Assembly: GCF_007002745.1 (NCBI RefSeq)
Contig: NZ_SGNY01000007.1
Span: forward strand, 124,001 to 188,000
Length of the DNA stretch: 64,000 nt
Origin: Martinezella rhizogenes
GTDB lineage: Bacteria; Pseudomonadota; Alphaproteobacteria; Rhizobiales; Rhizobiaceae
Direction of reading: 5' to 3'
Position numbers and translations under genes: made by a program. The notes beneath the pieces were generated by a model. That model was not told the DNA's origin. It did no database searches and worked only from the letters and a program-made list of their open reading frames with translations. Position 1 is the first letter of the stretch. Each line of letters opens with the position of its first letter. This document shows, piece after piece, positions 33,894-41,459 of this stretch.

Positions 33894-34837
33894 ACGGGCT
33901 GTCATCCCTCACGAAAAAACCATGGATCTGGTCTTTCGCCGCAACGGCTGCGGTGTGGATCATCACCGTGCTCTTCACCGGCGGCGCAAGTTCCTTCGGC
34001 CTGTCGCATGCAGCACTCACCTTCGCGGCCTTTTCCGTCATCGTCGGCATCGGCCAGATGTTCGTCATCACGCTCGGGCCGGGCAATATCGACCTCTGCG
34101 TACCCGCGACAATGACGCTGTCAGGCACGCTGGCGCTGAAATTCATGGATGTGTCCGATGGTCTCATTCTGCCCGGACTGCTGATCGCCATCCTGATCGG
34201 CATCGCCATCGGCATCGGCAATTATGCGCTGATCAAGCTCTTGCGCATCCCGCCGATCATCGCGACGCTATCGATGAGCTTCATCGTGCAATCCATCGCC
34301 ATCTGGTCGAACCGCGGTCTGCGTATCAAGCCGCCTGAGACACTGGCGACATTCGCGATATCAAGCTCTTTCGGCATTCCGAACGTCGCACTTGTCGCGT
34401 TGCTGCTCTCGGTCGTCGCCTGGCTGCTGCTAGATCGCACTTTCTATGGGCGCTGGATTTCCGCGATCGGCCAGAGCACCTTTGCCGCCCGCATGACCGG
34501 CATTCCGGTGGATGGCACCCGTTTCGTCACCTATGTGCTTTGCGCGGTGCTGGCGGCGATTGCCGGTTATCTTCTCGCCAGCTTCTCCGGCGGTGCTGCG
34601 CTCAACATGGGTTCGGAATATCTGCTGATGTCGATCGCCGTGGTCGTCATCGGCGGAACGGCGGTGGCGGGTGGGGATTCCAACGTGCCCGGCATCTGGG
34701 GCGCCTCGCTCTTCATGTTCCTGGTGGTTTCGATGCTGAATACCTATGGTTTCGGCGCCGGCATCCGCCTCATCCTCACCGGCCTCATCATCATTTCAGT
34801 CATTCTTCTGGCAAGCGGCCCCAAGGCCACGCGCTGA
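33890..34837 (+). CDS. Sugar ABC transporter permease 2 (RbsC-like)
   Basis: A 315-residue BPD_transp_2 family permease with about 8-10 hydrophobic segments. It has ITLGPGNIDLCVPATMTL (the counterpart of the usual GGIDLSVG loop), AIGQSTFAARMTGIPVDGTRF, and GGTAVAGGDSNVPGIWGA. Two different permeases in one CUT2 operon imply a heterodimeric channel. It overlaps the first permease gene by four bases, and the lactonase gene follows after 34 bases. Confidence 0.9.
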   Translation: MNGLSSLTKKPWIWSFAATAAVWIITVLFTGGASSFGLSHAALTFAAFSVIVGIGQMFVITLGPGNIDLCVPATMTLSGTLALKFMDVSDGLILPGLLIAILIGIAIGIGNYALIKLLRIPPIIATLSMSFIVQSIAIWSNRGLRIKPPETLATFAISSSFGIPNVALVALLLSVVAWLLLDRTFYGRWISAIGQSTFAARMTGIPVDGTRFVTYVLCAVLAAIAGYLLASFSGGAALNMGSEYLLMSIAVVVIGGTAVAGGDSNVPGIWGASLFMFLVVSMLNTYGFGAGIRLILTGLIIISVILLASGPKATR

Positions 34838-34871
34838 CCCCAAACAACAAGCCCACAAGCGGACCACGCTC

Positions 34872-35792
34872 ATGACCACAGACAACACCTCCCCTTACGA
34901 AATCCACGACGACCGCTTCCGCCATCTGATCGTCGGCAATGCCGAGCTGGAAGAGCTTTATTCCGGCTGCCGCTGGGCCGAAGGCCCTGTGTGGTTCGCC
35001 GATCTGAACTGCCTGCTATTCAGCGACATTCCCAATCAGCGCATGCTGCGCTGGGTGCCGGATGGCGGCATCTCGGTGTTCCGCCACCCCTCCAACTTCA
35101 CCAACGGCAACACACGTGACCGGCAGGGACGACTGGTTTCCTGCGAACATGGCGGCCGCCGCGTTACCCGCACCGAAGTCGACGGGTCGATCACGGTTCT
35201 CGCCGACAGCTATGGCGGCAAACGGCTCAATTCGCCCAACGATGTGGTGGTGAAATCAGACGGCAGCATCTGGTTCACCGACCCCACCTACGGCATTCTC
35301 TCCGACTACGAGGGCTACAAGGCCGAGCCGGAACAGAAGACTCGCAATGTCTACCGGCTCGATCCCGCAACCGGAAAGATCGACATCGCCATCGATGACT
35401 TCATGCAGCCGAACGGCCTTGCCTTCTCGCCGGATGAAACGAAACTCTATATCGCCGACAGCTCCTACAGCCACGATGTCTCCCGCCCGCGCCATATCCG
35501 CGTCTTCGACGTGGTGGACGGCGTAAAGCTCACCAATGGCCGGGAATTCTGCAATCTCGACAATGGCCTGCCGGACGGATTCCGTCTGGATACGGCCGGC
35601 AATCTGTGGACCAGCGCCGGTGATGGCGTTCACTGCTTTGCGCCCGATGGCGCGCTCATCGGCAAGATCAAGGTGCCGCAGACGGTTGCAAACCTCACCT
35701 TTGGCGGCCCGAAAAAGAACCGGCTGTTCATCACCGCAACGAAATCGCTCTATTCGGTGTATGTGGCCGCAACCGGTGCGCAGAAGCCCTGA
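34872..35792 (+). CDS. SMP-30/gluconolactonase family lactonase
   Basis: A 306-residue cytoplasmic beta-propeller of the SMP-30/Gluconolactonase/LRE family. The metal ligands are expected at E in CRWAEGPVWF, N in RLNSPNDVVV and D in LYIADSSYSHD. Such enzymes hydrolyse sugar lactones. Because it closes the ABC operon, the transporter probably carries an aldose, aldonate or lactone whose catabolism passes through a lactone. No dehydrogenase for that step lies next to it. ATG 34872 is chosen; the longer frame starts inside the permease gene. Confidence 0.88.
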   Translation: MTTDNTSPYEIHDDRFRHLIVGNAELEELYSGCRWAEGPVWFADLNCLLFSDIPNQRMLRWVPDGGISVFRHPSNFTNGNTRDRQGRLVSCEHGGRRVTRTEVDGSITVLADSYGGKRLNSPNDVVVKSDGSIWFTDPTYGILSDYEGYKAEPEQKTRNVYRLDPATGKIDIAIDDFMQPNGLAFSPDETKLYIADSSYSHDVSRPRHIRVFDVVDGVKLTNGREFCNLDNGLPDGFRLDTAGNLWTSAGDGVHCFAPDGALIGKIKVPQTVANLTFGGPKKNRLFITATKSLYSVYVAATGAQKP

Positions 35793-35862
35793 TACGCTGA
35801 AAGCGTAGAATTCAGACCGCGAAGGAACTGGCAAGACGGCTGTGTCGCGTTATAAATGCGGC

Positions 35863-36453
35863 ATGAGTGACGATTCCAGCCCCTTCCTGACTGATGACAT
35901 GGAGTTCGACGGCGAAGCGCAGGCCGTTGAGCCTACCAGCCGAATGCTGTCCTGGGCGCGCAATTCCGCCCTCTACCGGCTGGAACAGCGGATGATGACG
36001 GAAAAGCAGCTGCGCGATGCCATCACGCGCAAGGCACGGGAAAAATTCGAGAAGATCAGCCCGGCGCAGGTAAAGGCGCTCGGCGACTTTGCCGTGACCT
36101 TTGCCTATGGCATCAAGGCGCTTGATGATACGGCCTATGCGGAAATTGCCGTGCGAAGCGGCCAGCGCAGCGGCAAATCGAAACGTGGGCTGGCGCAGAA
36201 ACTTCAGATCAAGGGCATCGCCCGGGAAACGGCAACAGCCGCGTTGCAGGAGACCAATGATCTGGTCGCCGCCGTCATCTTCGCGCGCAAGCGCGCCTTC
36301 GGGCCGTTTCGCCGTGTCGAACTTGACGAGAAACGAAAGGGCAAGGAGTTTTCCGCCTTCGCCCGCAATGGCTTCGGCTTCGAGATCGGCGCGAAGGTCA
36401 TGGCGATGACCTTCGAAGAGGCGGAAGAGATAATCGCGGAAGCACCGCTCTGA
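35863..36453 (+). CDS. recX: RecX regulator of RecA
   Basis: A RecX family protein of about 196 residues built of three-helix repeats: LYRLEQRMMTEKQLRDAITRKAREKF, the motif DDTAYAEIAVRSGQRSGKSKRGLAQKLQIKGI, and a C-terminal repeat. RecX binds RecA filaments and limits recombinase activity. The start is unsure: ATG 35863 or GTG 35842. recA is not in the window. Convergent with the cytochrome gene, the stops lying three bases apart. Confidence 0.83.
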   Translation: MSDDSSPFLTDDMEFDGEAQAVEPTSRMLSWARNSALYRLEQRMMTEKQLRDAITRKAREKFEKISPAQVKALGDFAVTFAYGIKALDDTAYAEIAVRSGQRSGKSKRGLAQKLQIKGIARETATAALQETNDLVAAVIFARKRAFGPFRRVELDEKRKGKEFSAFARNGFGFEIGAKVMAMTFEEAEEIIAEAPL

Positions 36454-36456
36454 CGA

Positions 36457-36852
36457 TTATTGCGGCAGGGGATGCGTTTTCAGATAGGCGATCAAATCCG
36501 CAATATCGGTTTCGCTCCACAGTCCGAAAAAGCGCATCGAATTGCCCGGGATCGCCTTCTTCGGGCTGGCGATGAATTTCTGCAGTTCGTCTTCCGTCCA
36601 GACCCGGCCAGCCGCGCCGGCATCCTTCAGCGCCTGCGAATAATGGCCGTAATCGGCCACCGAAGCCATCGGCCTGCCGACCACACCCATCAGATGCGGA
36701 CCCATGCGGGTGCGCGGCGTATCGGCACTGTGGCAGGTGGAACAGCGGCTGAAAACCTTTTCCCCATGCGCCGCATCCCCTTCGGCGAAGGCGCTCGCCG
36801 CGAGGAGGGAAAACACGGTCGCTGCCGCAATATATCTGGATACGGAAATCAT
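36457..36852 (-). CDS. Periplasmic class I c-type cytochrome
   Basis: A 131-residue mono-haem cytochrome c with a Sec signal peptide (cleavage near AFAEG, residue 23). The haem site is C37-S-T-C40-H41 and the likely axial Met is M106 in IPGNSMRFFG, the pattern of mitochondrial-like cytochrome c/c2. It probably carries electrons in the periplasm; partner unknown. ATG 36852 begins the signal peptide; the frame extends further upstream without reason. Confidence 0.88.
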   Translation of the reverse strand: MISVSRYIAAATVFSLLAASAFAEGDAAHGEKVFSRCSTCHSADTPRTRMGPHLMGVVGRPMASVADYGHYSQALKDAGAAGRVWTEDELQKFIASPKKAIPGNSMRFFGLWSETDIADLIAYLKTHPLPQ

Positions 36853-36949
36853 GGCCCGGATAATACAACGCCCTCCCCGTCTGACAACGAAGAGGGCGCG
36901 TTTTGACATGCGACAGAATGCCCGGTCAAAGCACCGGGCGATTTGCCAG

Positions 36950-37477
36950 TCAGTTCATGGCCGTCAGCGTAACCGAGGTGCCGGTGGCAGCAAGGTTGAG
37001 ACCAACCTGACCCGTCACGCTGACCGTCTGCAGCTGGATCGAGCCGGAGGTGCCGCCAACGAGGATGTTCGTGCCAACGCCAAGACCAACGGTCACTTCA
37101 GCCGTTGCGCCCTGATAAAGGCCGCCGAGCGAACCACGGTGGTAACCGGCGGTCGGGGCGAAAACGGCCCAGACCAGACGGCCCTGTGTGGTGAAGCCGA
37201 GGTCAACGCCCATCTTGCGGATGGCGCCGGTGTAATGGTCGGTGCGGCGTGCGCCCATCGTGGACTGGAAGGTGCAGTCCAGTTCCTTGGCGGAACCGAG
37301 AACATAACCAACACCACCACCGATATCGCAGCTCAGATAACCGATCTTGACGCCGTTGCGGTCGTCCTGCTCCTGCGGAGCGGGCTCATATCTCGCAAGG
37401 TCGGCAGCCAGTGCGGATGCAGCCCCACCGAGGCCCATCGTCAATGCGGCAAAAGTTACGGCAACAGCCTTTTTCAT
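36950..37477 (-). CDS. DUF992 family exported protein
   Basis: A 175-residue protein with a Sec signal peptide (MKKAVAVTFAALTMGLGGAASALAA) and a DUF992 domain: IGYLSCDIGGGVGYVLGSAKELDCTF at about 45-70, YTGAIRKMGVDLGFTTQGRLVWAVFAP, and a glycine-rich C terminus. DUF992 proteins are nearly confined to Rhizobiales, are exported, and have no known function. The start has an AGGAG box. Monocistronic. Confidence 0.87.
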   Translation of the reverse strand: MKKAVAVTFAALTMGLGGAASALAADLARYEPAPQEQDDRNGVKIGYLSCDIGGGVGYVLGSAKELDCTFQSTMGARRTDHYTGAIRKMGVDLGFTTQGRLVWAVFAPTAGYHRGSLGGLYQGATAEVTVGLGVGTNILVGGTSGSIQLQTVSVTGQVGLNLAATGTSVTLTAMN

Positions 37478-37614
37478 CTTATTTTCTCCTGTTTTAGTCC
37501 TACCCGCAGCAGCCCTTCTTGCCCTCTCCGGATATTGAATTCCGCACTGTTAACGTTTGTTCCCTGAAATCGATCCAAAACAACTTAATTGGATGCAAGG
37601 AAAGGAAAGCGGTT

Positions 37615-37655
37615 AACAATGTCTAATGGCGGTAGGATGCCATTAAGACATTGTT
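37615..37655. repeat. Long AT-rich hairpin downstream of fhuC
   Basis: AACAATGTCTAATGGC (37615-37630) pairs with GCCATTAAGACATTGTT (37639-37655), giving a 16-pair stem with one bulged base and a loop of about 8 bases. It lies between the 3' end of the fhu operon and the promoter of the DUF992 gene. There is no T run in either direction, so it may be a factor-dependent terminator, an operator or an RNA-processing site. Confidence 0.55.
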
Positions 37656-37725
37656 AGGGCGGAAAATGCGTTGAAAATGACTGTCAACAACAAGCGCTTT
37701 CAGGCGTTGTTTTGCTGCAACAAGC

Positions 37726-38535
37726 TCAAAGCGGCAGCGCGACCGGCAAGCCGGTGGCGGCATGCATCATGACATCCATGCGCACTCCATAAATCCGCTC
37801 CAGCGCCTCTGGCGTCATGATCTCCTGCGGGGTTCCTCTTTCAATCAGATTGCCGGAATGCAGGGCGACGATCTCGTCGCAAAAGCGTGCCGCCATGTTG
37901 ACATCGTGCAGCACCACGATGACGCCGAGACCCTTTTCGCGCGACAGTCTCTGCACCAGCGACAACACTTCGATCTGATGTGCGAGATCAAGCGCCGATA
38001 TCGGTTCGTCCAGCAGCAGGCTTTCGGCATTCTGGGCCACCAGCATGGCAAGCCATACGCGCTGGCGCTCGCCACCGGAAAGCGTGTCCACAAGCCGGTC
38101 GCGGAAGGCCACGGTGTCGGTCAGCTCGATGGCCTCATCCACCTTCTCCTGATCCGCCCTGGTGAACTGGCCGAGCGCGCCATGCCAGGGATAGCGACCG
38201 AGCGCCACCAGCTCCTTGGCGAGCATGCCTGAGGCGGCCGGCGTATATTGCGGCAGATAGGCGAGTTTTCGCGCAAACTCCCGATTGCCCCAGTCACCCA
38301 GCGTCTTTCCCTCAAACGACACTTTACCAGCCGTTGGCTCCTGGATCCGCGCCAGAATCTTGAGCAACGTCGATTTTCCCGAACCATTATGGCCGATCAG
38401 GCCGATTGTCTTGCCGGTTGCAAAACTTGCCGTCAGCGGCTGCAGCAATGTTCGGCCGGGCACCTCCATCGTCACGCCTTCCAGCGAAAAAAGCGGGGTA
38501 TCGTCGTAGCCGGCGGCAAGCGCTGCCTCACCCAT
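37726..38535 (-). CDS. fhuC: Ferric hydroxamate siderophore ABC ATPase
   Basis: A 269-residue ABC ATPase of the iron-siderophore/B12 family. Walker A is GLIGHNGSGKST, signature VDTLSGGERQRVWLAML, Walker B LLLDEPISALDL, switch His in VLHDVNMAARF. The segment LAYLPQYTPAASGMLAKELVALGRYPWHG is typical of FhuC. It powers FhuB for import of ferric hydroxamates. Last gene of a receptor-fhuD-fhuB-fhuC locus transcribed leftward; GGAGA precedes the ATG. Confidence 0.9.
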   Translation of the reverse strand: MGEAALAAGYDDTPLFSLEGVTMEVPGRTLLQPLTASFATGKTIGLIGHNGSGKSTLLKILARIQEPTAGKVSFEGKTLGDWGNREFARKLAYLPQYTPAASGMLAKELVALGRYPWHGALGQFTRADQEKVDEAIELTDTVAFRDRLVDTLSGGERQRVWLAMLVAQNAESLLLDEPISALDLAHQIEVLSLVQRLSREKGLGVIVVLHDVNMAARFCDEIVALHSGNLIERGTPQEIMTPEALERIYGVRMDVMMHAATGLPVALPL

Positions 38536-38565
38536 GGTTCTTATCTCCGTAAATGCCCAGACACA

Positions 38566-40533
38566 TCATTGGCGCCTGCCTGAAAGCCAGATCAGGTAAG
38601 GCGCACCGGCCAGTGCCGCAAAAAGCCCAAGCGGCAGCTCATAGGGAAAGGTGACCGTTCGCGCCCCGAGATCGGAAAGCGCCATCAACACCGCTCCGAA
38701 AAGGAATGAAGCCAACAGATGGTCGCGCGGCGTGGTGAAGCCGGCGCGAAGCGCAATATGCGGCGCCATCAGCCCGACGAAACTCAAGGGACCGACAAGC
38801 AGCGAGGCCGCACCGGTGGCGATGCCGGCCACCGCGATGACGGCAATGCGTGCGAGACTGAGCGGCAGCCCGAGGGAAAGCGGCACATCCCGGCCGAGCG
38901 GCAGAATTGTCAGCCAGCGCGTTACCGACAGGGCACCCGAAAGCAGAACGACGGAAAGCACGGCAAGAAATATCGCCGAAGCGGGCGTCGCCGTCGAACC
39001 CGAACCGCTGAGCCAGGCAAGAATCTGCCAGGCGCGCTGGTCACCAATGGCAAGCAGGGCCGAAAGCACCGCCGAGCAGAGCGAACTGACAGCAATACCG
39101 GCAAGCAGTATTTTTTCCGGCGCCAGATATCGGCGCACCGCAAAGAACAGCACGAGGGTCATGACCGCCGCCGAGCCGATGCCGGCACCCAGGAACAATT
39201 CAAAGAGGCCTGCCGCCGGAAAAATCGTGATGGCGGCGGCAAAACCGAGGCCTGCGCCGCCGCTGACGCCGATTACCTCCGGGCTTGCCATGGGATTGCC
39301 GGTCAGCCTTTGGAGAAGCGCACCCGCCATGGCCAGCAGACCGCCGGCGGCGATGGCCGCCACCAGCCGCGGCCAGCGGAACGGCAGAAGGCTTTGCAGG
39401 TCACCGGCACCCAGCACTGTCCAGCCATCCGGGCCTTTGCCAATGGCCAGCGCTGCAAAGATCAGCACCGCCATGATCACAAGCACTGGCAGCAGCGCGG
39501 CGAGCCGGCGCCTTGCCGCAACATCGCCGCCTTCGCTGCGATGGACGTCGGTCGGCCGGATTTTCGGCAACAGCCACAGAAGCAGCGGTCCGCCGATCAG
39601 CGCCGTCACCGCGCCCGTGGGGAAAACTTCGGCCGTCGTGCTTGCCAGAAGCTGAACGAGACCATCACAGAACCAGAGCAGCAGCCCGCCCAGCAGTGGT
39701 GAAACCATGAGCACTGCGGATGACCGCCGCACGCCGAGTGCCCGGGTGAGCGCCGGTGCGGCAAGGCCGATGAAACTGACGAGGCCGACCGCAGCGGCAA
39801 CGAAGGCGGCAAGCGCGACCGCAACGGCCGCGACCGCCAGCCTGATCGAAAACAGCGATACGCCGAGCGATCGCGCGCCGGCATCGCCAAGACCGACAAC
39901 CGTCAATGGCCTTATCAGCAAACCGGTCAGCACAAGGCCGGCGAGAAGCTGGAAGGCAAGGGAAAAGGCATTCGACCAGTCCTGCTGGCTGAGCGAGCCG
40001 CCGTTCCAGACGACAAGCGACATCAGATATTCGCCCTGCGCCAGCGTCAGCGCCGCCGAAACGGAGGCGGCAGTAATGCCAACCAGCAGCCCAGATACCA
40101 CCATGGTCACCGGCTCGAAGGACCGCCGCCAGCCGAGAAGGAAGACAATGCCGGCGGCGGCGGCAGCGCCCGTGAGTGCCACCAATGCACGATTGCCATC
40201 CAGCGCCGAGGGAAAGAACAGGGTGGCGATGACGATGGCCAGCTGCGCACCGGCGGAAATGCCGAGCGTCGAGGGGTCGGCAATCGGATTGCGCAGCAAT
40301 TGCTGGAGAAGCGCACCGGACAGGCCGAGCATCGCACCCGCCAGAATGGCGACAGCTGCACGCGGCATCAGGCTGAAGGCGAAAATCACCTGATCCATCG
40401 ACAGCTTGGCGGCATCGAATGGCAGGCCGGGCCATGCACTGAAAGGTAGCCGCTGCAGGCCGGCATGCAGCGAAAGCCCGCAGGCCAGCACGAACAGAAG
40501 CCCGCAGAAAAGCTGGAGAGGCCGCGCCGTCAC
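38566..40533 (-). CDS. fhuB: Ferric hydroxamate siderophore ABC permease, double-length
   Basis: A 655-residue fused permease made of two FecCD-type halves (about 1-320 and 335-655), each with around ten membrane segments. Each half has the conserved pattern ending in FVGLAAPALTR or FVGLMAPHIAL, with GALLQRLTGNPMASPEVIGVSGGAGLG-like repeats. Fusion of both channel halves is diagnostic of FhuB rather than BtuC or FecCD systems. It overlaps fhuD by four bases. Confidence 0.93.
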   Translation of the reverse strand: MTARPLQLFCGLLFVLACGLSLHAGLQRLPFSAWPGLPFDAAKLSMDQVIFAFSLMPRAAVAILAGAMLGLSGALLQQLLRNPIADPSTLGISAGAQLAIVIATLFFPSALDGNRALVALTGAAAAAGIVFLLGWRRSFEPVTMVVSGLLVGITAASVSAALTLAQGEYLMSLVVWNGGSLSQQDWSNAFSLAFQLLAGLVLTGLLIRPLTVVGLGDAGARSLGVSLFSIRLAVAAVAVALAAFVAAAVGLVSFIGLAAPALTRALGVRRSSAVLMVSPLLGGLLLWFCDGLVQLLASTTAEVFPTGAVTALIGGPLLLWLLPKIRPTDVHRSEGGDVAARRRLAALLPVLVIMAVLIFAALAIGKGPDGWTVLGAGDLQSLLPFRWPRLVAAIAAGGLLAMAGALLQRLTGNPMASPEVIGVSGGAGLGFAAAITIFPAAGLFELFLGAGIGSAAVMTLVLFFAVRRYLAPEKILLAGIAVSSLCSAVLSALLAIGDQRAWQILAWLSGSGSTATPASAIFLAVLSVVLLSGALSVTRWLTILPLGRDVPLSLGLPLSLARIAVIAVAGIATGAASLLVGPLSFVGLMAPHIALRAGFTTPRDHLLASFLFGAVLMALSDLGARTVTFPYELPLGLFAALAGAPYLIWLSGRRQ

Positions 40534-41432
40534 AGGGCTTCTCCCTGCGCCGTCAAAGCCTCGGTCAGAAGCTGCGCGAAACGCATGCCGGCGGTGATGC
40601 CGCCATAGGGACCGATATTGCCGAGCGTCACCACGCGGTTTTCCCGCACGGCCGGAAGGGCCCGCCAGATGGCGCTGTTGCGCAGGCTCTCACGGGCTTC
40701 CACCGGAATATCGGAGACGATGACGATACGCGCCTCCGGCGACGCGGCGAGATTTTCCAGCGGCACCGGCGCTGCGAAAGTGAATTGCGAACGATCCACC
40801 CAGGCATTGGCGAGCCCCAGCCGACCAAGCACATCCCCGAACATGCTGTCCGCACCAAACGCACGAAAATGCCGGGCGTCACCAATATTGATCACATAGG
40901 TCGGCCGCGCGGAAAAACCGGCAAGGCGGGTGCGCATGGCTTGCAGCGCCGCGTCCGTTTCGCTCAAAACCCTGCGCGCCTCATCAGCCCGGCCGAGCTT
41001 CTCGCCAAGAGCCGACACTGCCGCAAGCGCCTTTCCGAAAGGCGGCTCGCCCTTCACGTAAAAGGGCAGCGAGAAGACCGGCGCAATCGCTTCCAGCCTG
41101 CCGGTGTAGCGCGTGTAAAAAGGCGAGATCAGAATGAGATCCGGCCGCGTCAATTGCAGTAGCTCGAAATTCGGTGCGCCGCGCAGACCAAGATCAACGA
41201 CGTTCTCAGGGATTTCCGGCTCGACCGCACCAACCCTGAACTGGATGAGCTCGGTTGCAGCCACCGGCATGACGCCGAGCGCCACGGAGGTTTCGAGCAT
41301 GGCCCAGTCGATTGCGGCGATGCGGGGCGTCACCGCCGCCCGCGCCTTGCCTGCAAGAGCCGAAGCGGCGAGCAGGCCTAAAAATTCCCGCCGCCCCCAA
41401 AGGGGGGACATCCATAGATCCTTGCGCGTCAT
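40530..41432 (-). CDS. fhuD: Ferric hydroxamate siderophore binding protein
   Basis: A 300-residue periplasmic binding protein of the helical-backbone type (Peripla_BP_2). The N terminus carries a Tat-type signal (GRREFLGLLAASALAGKARA) and no lipobox Cys, so it is likely folded in the cytoplasm before export. Family features include VVDLGLRGAPNFELLQLTRPDLIL and the C-terminal YGGITAGMRFAQLLTEAL. It hands ferric hydroxamates such as ferrichrome to FhuB. It lies 27 bases downstream of the receptor gene. Confidence 0.9.
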   Translation of the reverse strand: MTRKDLWMSPLWGRREFLGLLAASALAGKARAAVTPRIAAIDWAMLETSVALGVMPVAATELIQFRVGAVEPEIPENVVDLGLRGAPNFELLQLTRPDLILISPFYTRYTGRLEAIAPVFSLPFYVKGEPPFGKALAAVSALGEKLGRADEARRVLSETDAALQAMRTRLAGFSARPTYVINIGDARHFRAFGADSMFGDVLGRLGLANAWVDRSQFTFAAPVPLENLAASPEARIVIVSDIPVEARESLRNSAIWRALPAVRENRVVTLGNIGPYGGITAGMRFAQLLTEALTAQGEAL

Positions 41433-41459
41433 GCCCCTGCTGCTTCACTTGATATGGCT

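Noticed and set aside
38651-39702. Two long plus-strand frames across fhuB
   Set aside because: Low-complexity Arg/Ser/Ala-rich translations opposite a permease gene with clear FecCD repeats; shadow frames.
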